From an uncultured Lachnospiraceae bacterium (GTDB lineage Bacteria; Bacillota; Clostridia; Lachnospirales; Lachnospiraceae): a stretch of DNA of 64,000 bases. The translations under genes and the position numbers were made by a program. The stretch is taken from NCBI GenBank assembly GCA_902762905.1, contig CACWQE010000002.1, forward strand, positions 1-64,000, given 5' to 3'. Shown here piece by piece: positions 1-8,423 of this stretch. How positions within the stretch are numbered: the stretch's first letter is position 1; every line of letters starts with the position of its first letter. Below the pieces are notes generated by a model, which was not told the DNA's origin, searched no databases, and was given only the letters and a program-made list of their open reading frames with translations.

Positions 1-12
1 CTTCAGAACCGC

Positions 13-47
13 CGGTACTTGGCGAGGTGTTTTCGAGCCTAGTACCG
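13..47. repeat. Structured intergenic element at the window edge
   Basis: CGGTACT (13-19) can pair with AGTACCG (41-47), with an inner GGC/GCC helix (21-23 with 37-39). Further GC-rich short inverted stretches run to about 90. It lies downstream of the ammonium transporter stop and has no U-run on either strand, so it is not an ordinary terminator. It could be a dispersed palindromic repeat or part of an RNA cut by the window edge. No coding frame is supported in 1-159. Confidence 0.35.
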
Positions 48-159
48 CTGCGAGTGATGAGTAGCGAGAGCGTGCCTGCGTTGATATGTTATATCCAAAC
101 AACCGATTTGAAATCTAATATTTCGCGCGTCCGTTTTACTTACGCTGTGCAAGGGGAGA

Positions 160-1950
160 TTAGTTTTCGCCCTGAAGGGCTGCATAACCTTCTTCGCTAG
201 TACGAACCTTGATTACGTTTTCAACATCATATACAAAGATCTTACCATCTCCAATGTTGCCTGTGTAGAGTGCTTTCTTGGCAGCCTTTACAACAGCAGC
301 AACTGGAACTTTGCTGACAACGACTTCAACCTTAACTTTTGGAAGTAAGGACATTTCCATCTCAACTCCACGATAGTACTTTGTAGCACCCTTCTGTGCA
401 CCACATCCAAGTACCTGTGTTACGGTAATACCGGTAACACCTACTGCATTAAGAGCAGTCTTGAGTTCTTCGAATTTACTCTGCTTACAGATGATATCCA
501 CCTTAGAAAGTTTCACATCAGAAGCAACCGGAGTAGAGTTCTCAACAACCTGTACCGGAACAGCCTCATCAACCGGAATACCGGAACCTGCAATCTCACC
601 ATCGATATCGGCCGGTGTAAATGGTGCAAGATCATTTACCATAGAAGCACCACTGATACGGTCGCCATATGTTAAGAAACCAGCGTAAGCAGTTTCCAAA
701 CCGTGCTCGGTTGCATCCAGACCAACGATCTCTTCTTCTGGTGTAACACGAAGACCGAAGATCTTCTTGATAATTAAGAATGTGATTGTAATTGTGATAG
801 CGGTCCAGATGGCAGTTGCTAACATACCAGTGAGCTGGATACCTAATAATTTGAAACCGCCGCCATAGAATAATCCAAGCATTGGATTGCCAGCACTATC
901 AGCAAGGCTGTAAGTAGGAGCTGTATCAGTTGCAAATAAACCAACAGCAATTGTACCCCAGATACCATTCATCATATGTACGGCTACAGCACCAACCGGA
1001 TCATCGACACGGATCACATTATCGCAGAACCAAACACCAAATACAACTAAAACACCAGATACAGCACCAATGATTGTGGCACCCAAAGCGTCAGAAACAT
1101 CACAAGGAGCTGTGATCGCTACCAGACCAGCTAAGGAAGCATTTAAACACATAGAAACATCTGGCTTACCATATTTTACCCATGTAAAGATCATACATAC
1201 TACAGTAGCAACTGCTGGAGCGATGGTAGTAGTTACGAAAATAGCGCCTAACTGACCAACGCTTGTTGCGGCTGCACCGTTGAATCCGTACCAGCCAAGC
1301 CATAAGATGAATACACCAAGTGCACCAAGTGCAATGTTGTGTCCTGGGAAAGCACCGACTTTAATTTTACCATCTTTATCCTTTGTGAACTTACCAATTC
1401 TAGGTCCAAGTAAAGCAGCACCGATCAATGCGGAGATACCACCTACCATATGAATACAGTTAGATCCGGCAAAATCGTGGAAGCCCATCTGAGCTAACCA
1501 GCCGCCGCCCCATGTCCAGTGAGCTTCAATTGGATAGATCACAGCAGAGATGACTGCGGAATATACACAGTAAGATAAGAACTTAGTTCTCTCTGCCATG
1601 GCTCCAGATACGATTGTAGCGGTCGTTGCACAGAATACTAAGTTGAATACGAAGTTCGACCAGTCAAAATTTGCATAATCTGTAAAGATGTCAAAGTTTG
1701 GTGTGCCGGTGAAACCACCAAGTGCATCCTTTCCTAAGAACAATCCAAAACCGATTAAGATAAACATTACAGTACCGATACAGAAGTCCATCAGGTTCTT
1801 CATAATAATATTACCGGTGTTTTTTGCCCGGGTAAATCCGGCCTCCACCATCGCAAAACCTGCCTGCATCCAGAATACCAGCGCGGCACCGATTAGGAAC
1901 CAGACGCCAAATACTTCGCCATCAATGGCACTCAAAATTTCTTTCGTCAT
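160..1950 (-). CDS. amt: Ammonium transporter fused to a PII signalling domain
   Basis: This 596-aa protein has an N-terminal Amt/MEP ammonium channel and a C-terminal PII (GlnB/GlnK) domain of about 110 residues. The Amt part shows the two conserved His regions (HMVGGISALIG and AVHMMNGIWG) and many membrane segments. The PII part begins near VDIICKQSKFEEL and keeps the T-loop context YYRGVEMEM...LPKVKVEVVV. The position equivalent to the uridylylated Tyr51 of enteric PII (the Y of RGAEY) is Met here, so control by uridylylation is unlikely and nucleotide/2-oxoglutarate sensing is inferred. PII normally plugs Amt; the fusion ties the gate to the channel. The ATG at 1950 follows GGAGGA; the same frame extends upstream to 2103, but that stretch is leader RNA with terminator hairpins. 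Confidence 0.93.
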   Translation of the reverse strand: MTKEILSAIDGEVFGVWFLIGAALVFWMQAGFAMVEAGFTRAKNTGNIIMKNLMDFCIGTVMFILIGFGLFLGKDALGGFTGTPNFDIFTDYANFDWSNFVFNLVFCATTATIVSGAMAERTKFLSYCVYSAVISAVIYPIEAHWTWGGGWLAQMGFHDFAGSNCIHMVGGISALIGAALLGPRIGKFTKDKDGKIKVGAFPGHNIALGALGVFILWLGWYGFNGAAATSVGQLGAIFVTTTIAPAVATVVCMIFTWVKYGKPDVSMCLNASLAGLVAITAPCDVSDALGATIIGAVSGVLVVFGVWFCDNVIRVDDPVGAVAVHMMNGIWGTIAVGLFATDTAPTYSLADSAGNPMLGLFYGGGFKLLGIQLTGMLATAIWTAITITITFLIIKKIFGLRVTPEEEIVGLDATEHGLETAYAGFLTYGDRISGASMVNDLAPFTPADIDGEIAGSGIPVDEAVPVQVVENSTPVASDVKLSKVDIICKQSKFEELKTALNAVGVTGITVTQVLGCGAQKGATKYYRGVEMEMSLLPKVKVEVVVSKVPVAAVVKAAKKALYTGNIGDGKIFVYDVENVIKVRTSEEGYAALQGEN

Positions 1951-1970
1951 AAGACATTCCTCCTTCTCAT

Positions 1971-2045
1971 TAAAAAATGAAAGGCGCCTCACCCACTTGG
2001 AACGAAAGTCAGAATACTTTCGTTCTAACTGGGAAAGACGCCTTT
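1971..2045 (-). terminator. Leader attenuator hairpin before amt
   Basis: On the minus strand a roughly 30-bp imperfect stem (AAAGGCG paired with CGCCTTT, plus a long inner helix around GAACGAAAGT/ACTTTCGTTC) is followed by a T-run (CATTTTTTA). It lies within the leader, upstream of the amt ribosome binding site, so transcription should stop here unless antitermination occurs. Confidence 0.75.
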
Positions 2046-2087
2046 GTCTTTGTTTGGATTTCTCCTCGTTATGATAATATGATAATG

Positions 2088-2120
2088 AAAAAAGATGCTC
2101 CACGCCTTATGTGAAGCACC
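2088..2120 (-). terminator. First leader hairpin before amt, also terminator-like
   Basis: On the minus strand GGTGCTTCAC pairs with GTGGAGCATC (10 bp with wobbles) around the 7-nt loop ATAAGGC, and six T residues follow. With the second hairpin at 1971-2045 this makes two consecutive terminator-like structures between promoter and gene. The arrangement resembles leaders controlled by RNA-binding antiterminators such as ANTAR proteins, but the exact ANTAR hexaloop rule is not clearly met. Confidence 0.6.
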
Positions 2121-2140
2121 TTTGCTCTTAACAATTCCCT

Positions 2141-2168
2141 ATTATACTTAAGATTGTTAATTTGTCAA
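2141..2168 (-). promoter_or_regulatory. Sigma-A promoter of amt
   Basis: On the minus strand TTGACA (2163-2168) and TATAAT (2141-2146) are separated by 16 nt. Both boxes are perfect consensus, giving a strong start about 185 nt before the amt ATG. The strong promoter followed by two terminators fits control by attenuation. Confidence 0.8.
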
Positions 2169-2256
2169 GAGCATTTTTTAATTTTTTTAGGATGAATCTG
2201 AAAAAACAATTCAAAACTATGGCATTTTGCGTTAAAGAAGTTAAGTGTAGAGGGGA

Positions 2257-2285
2257 TTGCAAAGTTGGTAAGATGCGTGTATGAT
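2257..2285 (+). promoter_or_regulatory. Promoter of the AraC-type regulator
   Basis: TTGCAA (2257-2262) and TATGAT (2280-2285) are 17 nt apart. The ATG at 2281 lies inside this -10 box, which argues against it as the start codon of the following gene. Confidence 0.6.
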
Positions 2286-2313
2286 AGCAAAAAAGGAGAC
2301 GGGAGCCGGCAGT

Positions 2314-3003
2314 ATGGATAGAAATGGATTTCTTTATAAGAAAGAATATCATACAATTAAGATAGCAGACACCGATAGGATACCGGGATGTTTTTATTAT
2401 GAGTGGGTTGCAGATCAGGATGCAATCTATATACCGGATGGAAGAACCCATTATATATGGAGACAGGGTCATTTGGAAGAATATCATTATAAGGTGCAGT
2501 CTGCATTGTGGAAAGGGAAGGAAGAGAGAATATTCGGCATTGGAATAGAACCGGAATATATATGTAATCAGGATGTGGTAGAATTAAAGAACTTTTTGGG
2601 GTGCATGGAAAAGATGAATTCTTTTGAGGAGCGACGGACTTATTATGAACGGAATGGGATGAGAGTTTTATATCTTGGGAAGGTGCATCCGTTGGTAGAG
2701 CAGGTCGTTGTACAGATAAGGAAGACAGGTGGCAGGGAATCTATAGAACAGATTGCATCCGGGATACAATATACACCAAGGCAGATAGAGTATATGTTTC
2801 AAAGGCAATTTGGATATGGTCCGAAACGGTATGGACAGATATTGCGATTACAGGAGGCGTCGGCTGCAATGCGGGAGAATGCGTCTATTACGCTGGCACA
2901 GATTGCATACGAAGTGGGATATTCCGATCCATCCCATATGCTAAGGGAATTCAAGAGGTTTGTTGGAATGACGCCGAAAGCGTTTCGGGAAGGTTATATA
3001 TAG
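2314..3003 (+). CDS. AraC/XylS-family transcription regulator
   Basis: This 229-aa protein has a C-terminal double helix-turn-helix of AraC type: IEQIASGIQYTPRQIEYMF, then ITLAQIAYEVGYSDPSHML and the family signature FVGMTPKAFRE. The N-terminal ~120 residues look like a ligand-sensing cupin-type domain but carry no motif that names the ligand. The start at 2314 is chosen because it follows GGGAG and the upstream in-frame ATG (2281) sits in the promoter. It is transcribed divergently from amt with about 110 nt between the two promoters, so amt is a possible but unproven target. Confidence 0.85.
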   Translation: MDRNGFLYKKEYHTIKIADTDRIPGCFYYEWVADQDAIYIPDGRTHYIWRQGHLEEYHYKVQSALWKGKEERIFGIGIEPEYICNQDVVELKNFLGCMEKMNSFEERRTYYERNGMRVLYLGKVHPLVEQVVVQIRKTGGRESIEQIASGIQYTPRQIEYMFQRQFGYGPKRYGQILRLQEASAAMRENASITLAQIAYEVGYSDPSHMLREFKRFVGMTPKAFREGYI

Positions 3004-3176
3004 AAGAACGATAATTGGCAGATTAGGAACAAACTTACAATAGTAATTTGGATGAAATTTTGATATACTGTAAATGCATATGCAGTGCTGATCAGAATAT
3101 AAAATAGTGAGCAAAATGCGAAACATTTTGCAAACGTTAAGAGGCGGTGCATAAGGTAGAATTGGAGGTAATCAGT

Positions 3177-4580
3177 ATGGATGATAATAACAAAGATACA
3201 CATGATAATAAGAATGATGACTATGAAAAATATTGTTATTTATGCCGTAGACCGGAATCCCAGGTGGGAAAGTTAATATATCTTCCGAACAATATTAATA
3301 TCTGTCAGGATTGTATGCAGAAGACATTCGACAGTTTCAATAGTGGTGGAATGCAGTTTATGGATTTTTCAAATCTGCCGAATATGAATATGAATCAGTT
3401 TACACCGGTGGATGATATTCCAAAGCGACAGAAGGTAAAGAAAAAGAAAGAAAAAGAGAAGAAGGAAGAACAGCCAGAATTAACGTTAAGTACGATTCCT
3501 GCTCCTCATGAGATGAAGGCAAAGTTAGATGAGTATGTCATCGGACAGGAATATGCAAAGAAAGTAATCTCGGTAGCAGTATATAATCATTATAAGAGAG
3601 TTCTGACCGATTCCATGGATGATATTGAGATTGAAAAGTCCAATATGCTGATGGTTGGGCCAACCGGTTCTGGTAAGACGTACTTAGTTAAGACGATCGC
3701 CCGTATTCTGAATGTTCCGCTTGCCATTACGGATGCGACAACATTGACAGAAGCAGGATATATTGGCGATGATGTGGAAAGTGTACTTTCCAAACTGCTT
3801 GCTGCTGCGGATAATGATGTGGAGAAAGCAGAACGGGGAATTGTATTTATTGATGAGATTGATAAGATTGCCAAGAAGCGTAATACGAATTCAAGGGACG
3901 TCAGCGGAGAAGCCGTACAGCAAGGCCTCTTGAAGATATTAGAAGGAGCGGAGGTTGAGGTCCCGGTTGGTTCTGGCAGCAAGAATGCAATGGTTCCGCT
4001 TACGACGATGAATACAAGGAATATATTATTTATCTGTGGTGGTGCATTCCCGGATGTGGAAGATATTATCAAGGCGCGTCTGAATAAGAAGTCTTCGATT
4101 GGTTTTCAAGCGGATCTTAAAGATAAGTATGACAAGGATCGGAATCTGCTTTCCAAGATTACAGTGGAAGATTTGCGGGAATTTGGAATGATTCCGGAAT
4201 TCTTAGGACGTCTGCCAATTCTCTTTACTTTAGAGGGCTTGGATGAGGATATGCTGGTTCAGATCATGAAAGAGCCGAAGAATGCGATCCTCAAACAGTA
4301 CAAGAAGCTGTTGGCATTAGATGGCGTAGATCTACGGTTTGATGACAGTGCATATCATGCAATTGCCAAGCGGGCCATGGAGAAGAAGACAGGTGCAAGA
4401 GCACTTCGTGCTATTATTGAGGAATTCATGTTGGATATTATGTATCAGATTCCGAGAGATGATAATATTGGCAGAGTAACGATCACCAAGGATTACATTG
4501 AAGGAACTGGCGGACCTGTATTGGAGATGCGTGGAACATTAGCGTTAGAAGAGGACGATTTGCTGACAGCGACAGAATGA
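3177..4580 (+). CDS. clpX: ATP-dependent Clp protease ATP-binding subunit ClpX
   Basis: This 467-aa AAA+ unfoldase feeds substrates to ClpP. An N-terminal zinc-binding domain (CYLC...CQDC) is followed by a Lys/Glu-rich linker, Walker A GPTGSGKT, pore loop GYIGDDVES, Walker B IVFIDEID, the ClpP-docking loop SSIGF, and sensor region GRLPILF. The ATG at 3177 follows GGAGG with 8-nt spacing; a GTG at 3147 has no such site. It is somewhat longer than typical ClpX (about 420 aa), mostly through the charged linker. No clpP or tig lies beside it, unlike the common Firmicutes order. It may be co-transcribed with the M18 peptidase 60 nt downstream. Confidence 0.93.
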   Translation: MDDNNKDTHDNKNDDYEKYCYLCRRPESQVGKLIYLPNNINICQDCMQKTFDSFNSGGMQFMDFSNLPNMNMNQFTPVDDIPKRQKVKKKKEKEKKEEQPELTLSTIPAPHEMKAKLDEYVIGQEYAKKVISVAVYNHYKRVLTDSMDDIEIEKSNMLMVGPTGSGKTYLVKTIARILNVPLAITDATTLTEAGYIGDDVESVLSKLLAAADNDVEKAERGIVFIDEIDKIAKKRNTNSRDVSGEAVQQGLLKILEGAEVEVPVGSGSKNAMVPLTTMNTRNILFICGGAFPDVEDIIKARLNKKSSIGFQADLKDKYDKDRNLLSKITVEDLREFGMIPEFLGRLPILFTLEGLDEDMLVQIMKEPKNAILKQYKKLLALDGVDLRFDDSAYHAIAKRAMEKKTGARALRAIIEEFMLDIMYQIPRDDNIGRVTITKDYIEGTGGPVLEMRGTLALEEDDLLTATE

Positions 4581-4640
4581 ATAGATCCGGGCAGACCCGG
4601 AGCATAATAGAATAAGATGCATGTTTAGGAGGCTGTTAAA

Positions 4641-6020
4641 ATGGAAAGAAAGAACGCATGGAAAGAGTATGACAAGAAGGACACAAAGGAATTAGAGGCT
4701 CTTTGTAAGGAATACCGTAAGTTTTTGAATCATGGTAAGACCGAGAGAGAATGTGTGAAGTACATTGTGGAGTTGGCGAAGGATGCAGGTTATCAGGATC
4801 TTGATGATATTAAGAAGTCTGGTAAGAAGTTGAAGTCTGGGGACAAAGTATATGCAGTTAATATGAAGAAAGCAATTGCCCTGTTCCAGATCGGGTCTGC
4901 TCCAATTGTGGAAGGTATGAATATCTTAGGTGCGCACATTGATTCTCCAAGAATGGATGTCAAGCAGAATCCATTGTATGAGGATACGGATTTTGCATAT
5001 TTGGATACCCACTACTATGGTGGTATCAAGAAGTATCAGTGGGTAACACTTCCATTGGCAATTCACGGTGTCGTGGCAAAGAAGGATGGCGAGGTCGTTG
5101 ACATTGTGATCGGTGAAGATGAGAAAGATCCAATCTTTTGTGTAACCGATCTGCTGATTCATTTAGCGGGTACACAGATGGAGAAGAAGGCAGCTAAGGT
5201 GGTAGAAGGAGAGCAGTTAGACATCTTAGTAGGCAGCCAGCCACTTCCGAAGGAAGAGAAAGAACCAGTGAAGAAGATGGTGTTATCTATCTTGAAGAAG
5301 AAGTATGACATCGAGGAAGAGGATTTCTTATCTGCTGAATTAGAGATTGTGCCAGCGGGCAAAGCAAGAGAAGCAGGACTTGATGCATCCATGATCATGG
5401 CATATGGTCAGGATGACCGTGTATGTGCCTATACTTCTGCAGCAGCCATGTTTGACATGAAGAGTGTGAAACGTACGGCATGTTGTCTGCTTGTAGATAA
5501 GGAAGAGATTGGATCGGTTGGAGCAACCGGCATGCAGTCAAAGTTCTTTGAGAATACGGTAGCAGAATTAATGGAGTCTATGGGTGAGTATTCAGAGCTG
5601 AAGCTTAAGAGATGTTTAGCAGGTTCTTATATGTTATCTTCCGATGTATCGGCAGCCTATGATCCGAACTATGCAAGTGCATTTGAGAAGAAGAATGCTG
5701 CTTATTTTGGCCGGGGCGTTGTATTCAACAAGTTTACGGGATCTCGTGGTAAATCAGGTTCGAATGATGCAAATGCAGAATACATTGGCAAGCTGCGTAA
5801 GATTATGGATGATAATCATGTGGCATTCCAGACGGCAGAGCTTGGTAAGGTGGATATTGGCGGTGGCGGAACGATTGCCTATATCTTGTCTTTGTATGGT
5901 ATGAATGTCATTGACAGCGGTGTTGCGGTACTTAATATGCATGCACCATGGGAGATTACAAGCAAGGCAGATGTATATGAGGCGTACAAGTCATATAAGG
6001 CATTTTTGAAGGATGCATAA
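4641..6020 (+). CDS. M18-family aminopeptidase
   Basis: This 459-aa cytosolic zinc aminopeptidase of family M18 removes N-terminal residues, often acidic ones, from peptides. Metal-ligand motifs are visible: GAHIDSPRMD, QDDRVCAYTS, DKEEIGSVGATGM and MHAPWEITSK near the C-terminus. GGAGG lies 10 nt before the ATG. Standing behind clpX, it may help finish degradation of Clp products, which is inference. A second, only distantly similar M18 protein is at 11262-12533. Confidence 0.92.
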   Translation: MERKNAWKEYDKKDTKELEALCKEYRKFLNHGKTERECVKYIVELAKDAGYQDLDDIKKSGKKLKSGDKVYAVNMKKAIALFQIGSAPIVEGMNILGAHIDSPRMDVKQNPLYEDTDFAYLDTHYYGGIKKYQWVTLPLAIHGVVAKKDGEVVDIVIGEDEKDPIFCVTDLLIHLAGTQMEKKAAKVVEGEQLDILVGSQPLPKEEKEPVKKMVLSILKKKYDIEEEDFLSAELEIVPAGKAREAGLDASMIMAYGQDDRVCAYTSAAAMFDMKSVKRTACCLLVDKEEIGSVGATGMQSKFFENTVAELMESMGEYSELKLKRCLAGSYMLSSDVSAAYDPNYASAFEKKNAAYFGRGVVFNKFTGSRGKSGSNDANAEYIGKLRKIMDDNHVAFQTAELGKVDIGGGGTIAYILSLYGMNVIDSGVAVLNMHAPWEITSKADVYEAYKSYKAFLKDA

Positions 6021-6081
6021 ATAGTCAAGTCGATGAAAGAACGTCACATGTCAGGATTGAATAGGATATAGAAGAACACAA

Positions 6082-7812
6082 TTGTGTGAGCAGAGCATGA
6101 CGTGTGAAGAGATGATATATAGTAATGATTATTCCGATTATGGAATTAACTCCCTTAAGGGGTTCGAAGGTGCAGAAGAGATTTACCGGATGGGATGTGT
6201 TAATGAGGTTGATCCTAAGATTGCCATATTGCATATGCCACGACCGAATGATTATCTGACGTTACTGGAACGAACCCCTTATTCTTATATTCCCAAATTA
6301 TTTGGTCTTATGGATTCTTCTAATGTAGAGGCAATTGGTGTGAAATCTGTGCAAAATCCAAACTATATCAATTTGGATGGGAAAAATGTGGTGATTGGAG
6401 TGATAGATACAGGGATTGATTATCAAAATCCACTTTTTTTTGATGCACAGGGACAGAGCCGCATCGGCGTTATTTGGGATCAAACGATAATTGGATTGGG
6501 AAAAAGTGATGAAATACCCGTTCCATATTATGGTGCAACATTTTCTAACCGACAGATTCAGGATGCGGTTGCTTCTGAAAATCCCTATGAGATTGTACCG
6601 TCAACTGATACAAATGGACATGGAACTTATATAGCGGGAGTGGCTGCAGGAGGAAGAAACCAGCAAAATGATTTTACAGGGATTGCAAGTGGAGCAGAGA
6701 TTGCAGTTGTGAAACTAAAGACCGCTAAACCGTATTTAAAGGAGTTTTACGGTGTACCGGAAGAAACAGAGGCTTATTCCGAAACAGATCTGATCTATGC
6801 AGTGGAATATCTGTATCGATATGCATTAAGTAGAAATCGGCCGCTTTCTATTGTGATCGGATTAGGGAGTAGTAATGGGGGACATTTGGGCTATACCTTT
6901 TTGGAGCAGTATTTATCCATTCTCTTGGAAAATGTATGGATCATGGTAAGTGCTCCGGCTGGTAACGAGGGCAGTGAACGCCTGCACTATGCAGGAAATA
7001 TTCGGGAAGATATGGAATATGAGCTGGTGGAATTGAATGTGGATGAAGGACAGGAGAATCTGACGTTAGAGATATGGGGGAGAGCCCCGACCACCTTTGC
7101 GGTTGGAATTGTGTCTCCACAGGGGGAGTGTTTAGAACGGATTCCACCAAGATTTGGACAGGAAGAAACGGTACAGCTGCCGTTGGCACAGTCGGAAATC
7201 TATGTTGCCTATCAGGTGGTGGAAATCTATACTGGAGAAGAGTTGATCTTTATCCGTTTACGTCACCCTACACCAGGAATATGGACATTTCAGATCTATG
7301 CAGATGAGGGGAGACAACGGAATTTTAATATCTGGTTAACGTTACGACAGTTCCTACAGCCCAATACGTATTTCCTCAATTCTGATCCGGGTAATACGAT
7401 CACGGCACCCGGTAATGCGCCGCTTGTTATGACTATGACAGCATATAATCATCGAAATGGAAGTATCTATGCGAGGGCGGGGAGAGGATATAATACCAGA
7501 GAACAGGTGAAACCGGATCTGGCTGCACCAGGGGTAAATATTACGGGCCCCGGACTTCGCAATAATTTTGTGGAGCGGAGTGGAACATCAGTTGCAGCGG
7601 CGCATAGCGCAGGCGTTATGGCGTTGTTACTACAATGGAATGTGGAGCATTATCAGTTAGGATATTTTTATGCAAGACAGATTCAGAGTTTTTTCTACAA
7701 GAGTGCAGTAAGGGAGGATGAATATGTATATCCCAATCCGATATGGGGATATGGAATTATGAATCTGGCAAATGTATTTGAGCAATTTCGACTGACTTAT
7801 GAAGCACATTAG
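6082..7812 (+). CDS. S8 subtilisin-family protease, Csp-like
   Basis: About 571-576 aa. The full catalytic triad is present: Asp in VIGVIDTGIDY, His in NGHGTYIAGVAAG and Ser in ERSGTSVAAAHSAG. A roughly 200-residue insert between His and Ser (the jellyroll-type insert of clostridial CspABC germination proteases) and the motif RIGVIWDQT point to that family, in which members process the pro-form of the spore cortex hydrolase SleC. There is no signal peptide. No sleC is nearby. The start is uncertain: TTG 6082, ATG 6097 and ATG 6112 are all in frame and all have weak ribosome binding sites. Confidence 0.85.
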   Translation: MCEQSMTCEEMIYSNDYSDYGINSLKGFEGAEEIYRMGCVNEVDPKIAILHMPRPNDYLTLLERTPYSYIPKLFGLMDSSNVEAIGVKSVQNPNYINLDGKNVVIGVIDTGIDYQNPLFFDAQGQSRIGVIWDQTIIGLGKSDEIPVPYYGATFSNRQIQDAVASENPYEIVPSTDTNGHGTYIAGVAAGGRNQQNDFTGIASGAEIAVVKLKTAKPYLKEFYGVPEETEAYSETDLIYAVEYLYRYALSRNRPLSIVIGLGSSNGGHLGYTFLEQYLSILLENVWIMVSAPAGNEGSERLHYAGNIREDMEYELVELNVDEGQENLTLEIWGRAPTTFAVGIVSPQGECLERIPPRFGQEETVQLPLAQSEIYVAYQVVEIYTGEELIFIRLRHPTPGIWTFQIYADEGRQRNFNIWLTLRQFLQPNTYFLNSDPGNTITAPGNAPLVMTMTAYNHRNGSIYARAGRGYNTREQVKPDLAAPGVNITGPGLRNNFVERSGTSVAAAHSAGVMALLLQWNVEHYQLGYFYARQIQSFFYKSAVREDEYVYPNPIWGYGIMNLANVFEQFRLTYEAH

Positions 7813-7828
7813 ATTGGCGTAAATATTG

Positions 7829-7858
7829 TTGACTAATTTACTAGGAAAAGAGTATAAT
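7829..7858 (+). promoter_or_regulatory. Promoter of the Rrf2 regulator with probable autoregulatory site
   Basis: TTGACT (7829-7834) and TATAAT (7853-7858) have an 18-nt spacer. The spacer carries CTAATTTACTAG, a partial dyad that resembles Rrf2/IscR-type operators; self-repression is inferred. Confidence 0.6.
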
Positions 7859-7929
7859 AAAGGAAAATCGGATGGTTTGAGAAAAGTTCGATGTTTACAG
7901 ACAGGTCTGGAAGAAGGAGAGGATTAAGA

Positions 7930-8364
7930 TTGAAGATTTCTACAAAGGGAAGATATGCATTGCGTCTGATGTTGGATCTGGCGCAGAATAATACAGGAGA
8001 AATGATCCGCGTGAAAGAGATTTCAGAACGACAGGGCATATCGGAGAAGTATTTAGAACAGATTATTACAATGTTAAAGAAGGCCAATTATGTTAAGAGT
8101 CTTCGGGGGGCACAAGGGGGATATCGTCTTGCGAAGGAACCAGAGGAATATACAGTCGGAATGATCTTGAGGTTAACAGAGGGGAATATGGCTCCGGTTG
8201 CCTGTCTAGAGGATGAGATTAACCAGTGTGAACGTGCAGATTCTTGTGTGACATTGCGTTTGTGGACGATGTTAGATGATGCGATCAAAGGGGTGATTGA
8301 TAAGGTAACGCTTCAGGATATGCTTGATTGGAGTGAAGAAAAGGGAGATAATTACATTATATAG
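7930..8364 (+). CDS. Rrf2-family iron-sulfur-type regulator
   Basis: This 144-aa protein begins at TTG 7930, placed by AAGGAG about 10 nt upstream and by the family N-terminus LKISTKGRYALRLM. The winged helix (IRVKEISERQGISEKYLEQI, then RGAQGGYRL) is typical. Cysteines at about 92, 100 and 106 match the three cluster ligands of IscR (92, 98, 104), so it probably binds an Fe-S cluster and senses cluster or redox status. It is monocistronic: a terminator follows and no iscS/iscU is attached, unlike many clostridial iscR loci. Confidence 0.87.
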   Translation: MKISTKGRYALRLMLDLAQNNTGEMIRVKEISERQGISEKYLEQIITMLKKANYVKSLRGAQGGYRLAKEPEEYTVGMILRLTEGNMAPVACLEDEINQCERADSCVTLRLWTMLDDAIKGVIDKVTLQDMLDWSEEKGDNYII

Positions 8365-8368
8365 ATAA

Positions 8369-8400
8369 TAATGCCAGCAACCATTCCGGTTGCTGGCATT
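8369..8400. terminator. Bidirectional terminator between the Rrf2 gene and htpG
   Basis: AATGCCAGCAACC pairs with GGTTGCTGGCATT around a 5-6 nt loop, between two convergent genes. Confidence 0.85.
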
Positions 8401-8423
8401 GTTTGTATAACTATTCCATCTTG

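Noticed and set aside
1951..2103. N-terminal extension of the Amt-PII protein
   Set aside because: The in-frame extension covers the attenuator hairpins and lies upstream of the GGAGGA site; Amt proteins begin near the chosen start.
2281..2313. Upstream ATG for the AraC-type regulator
   Set aside because: The codon lies inside the -10 box of the likely promoter and has no ribosome binding site.
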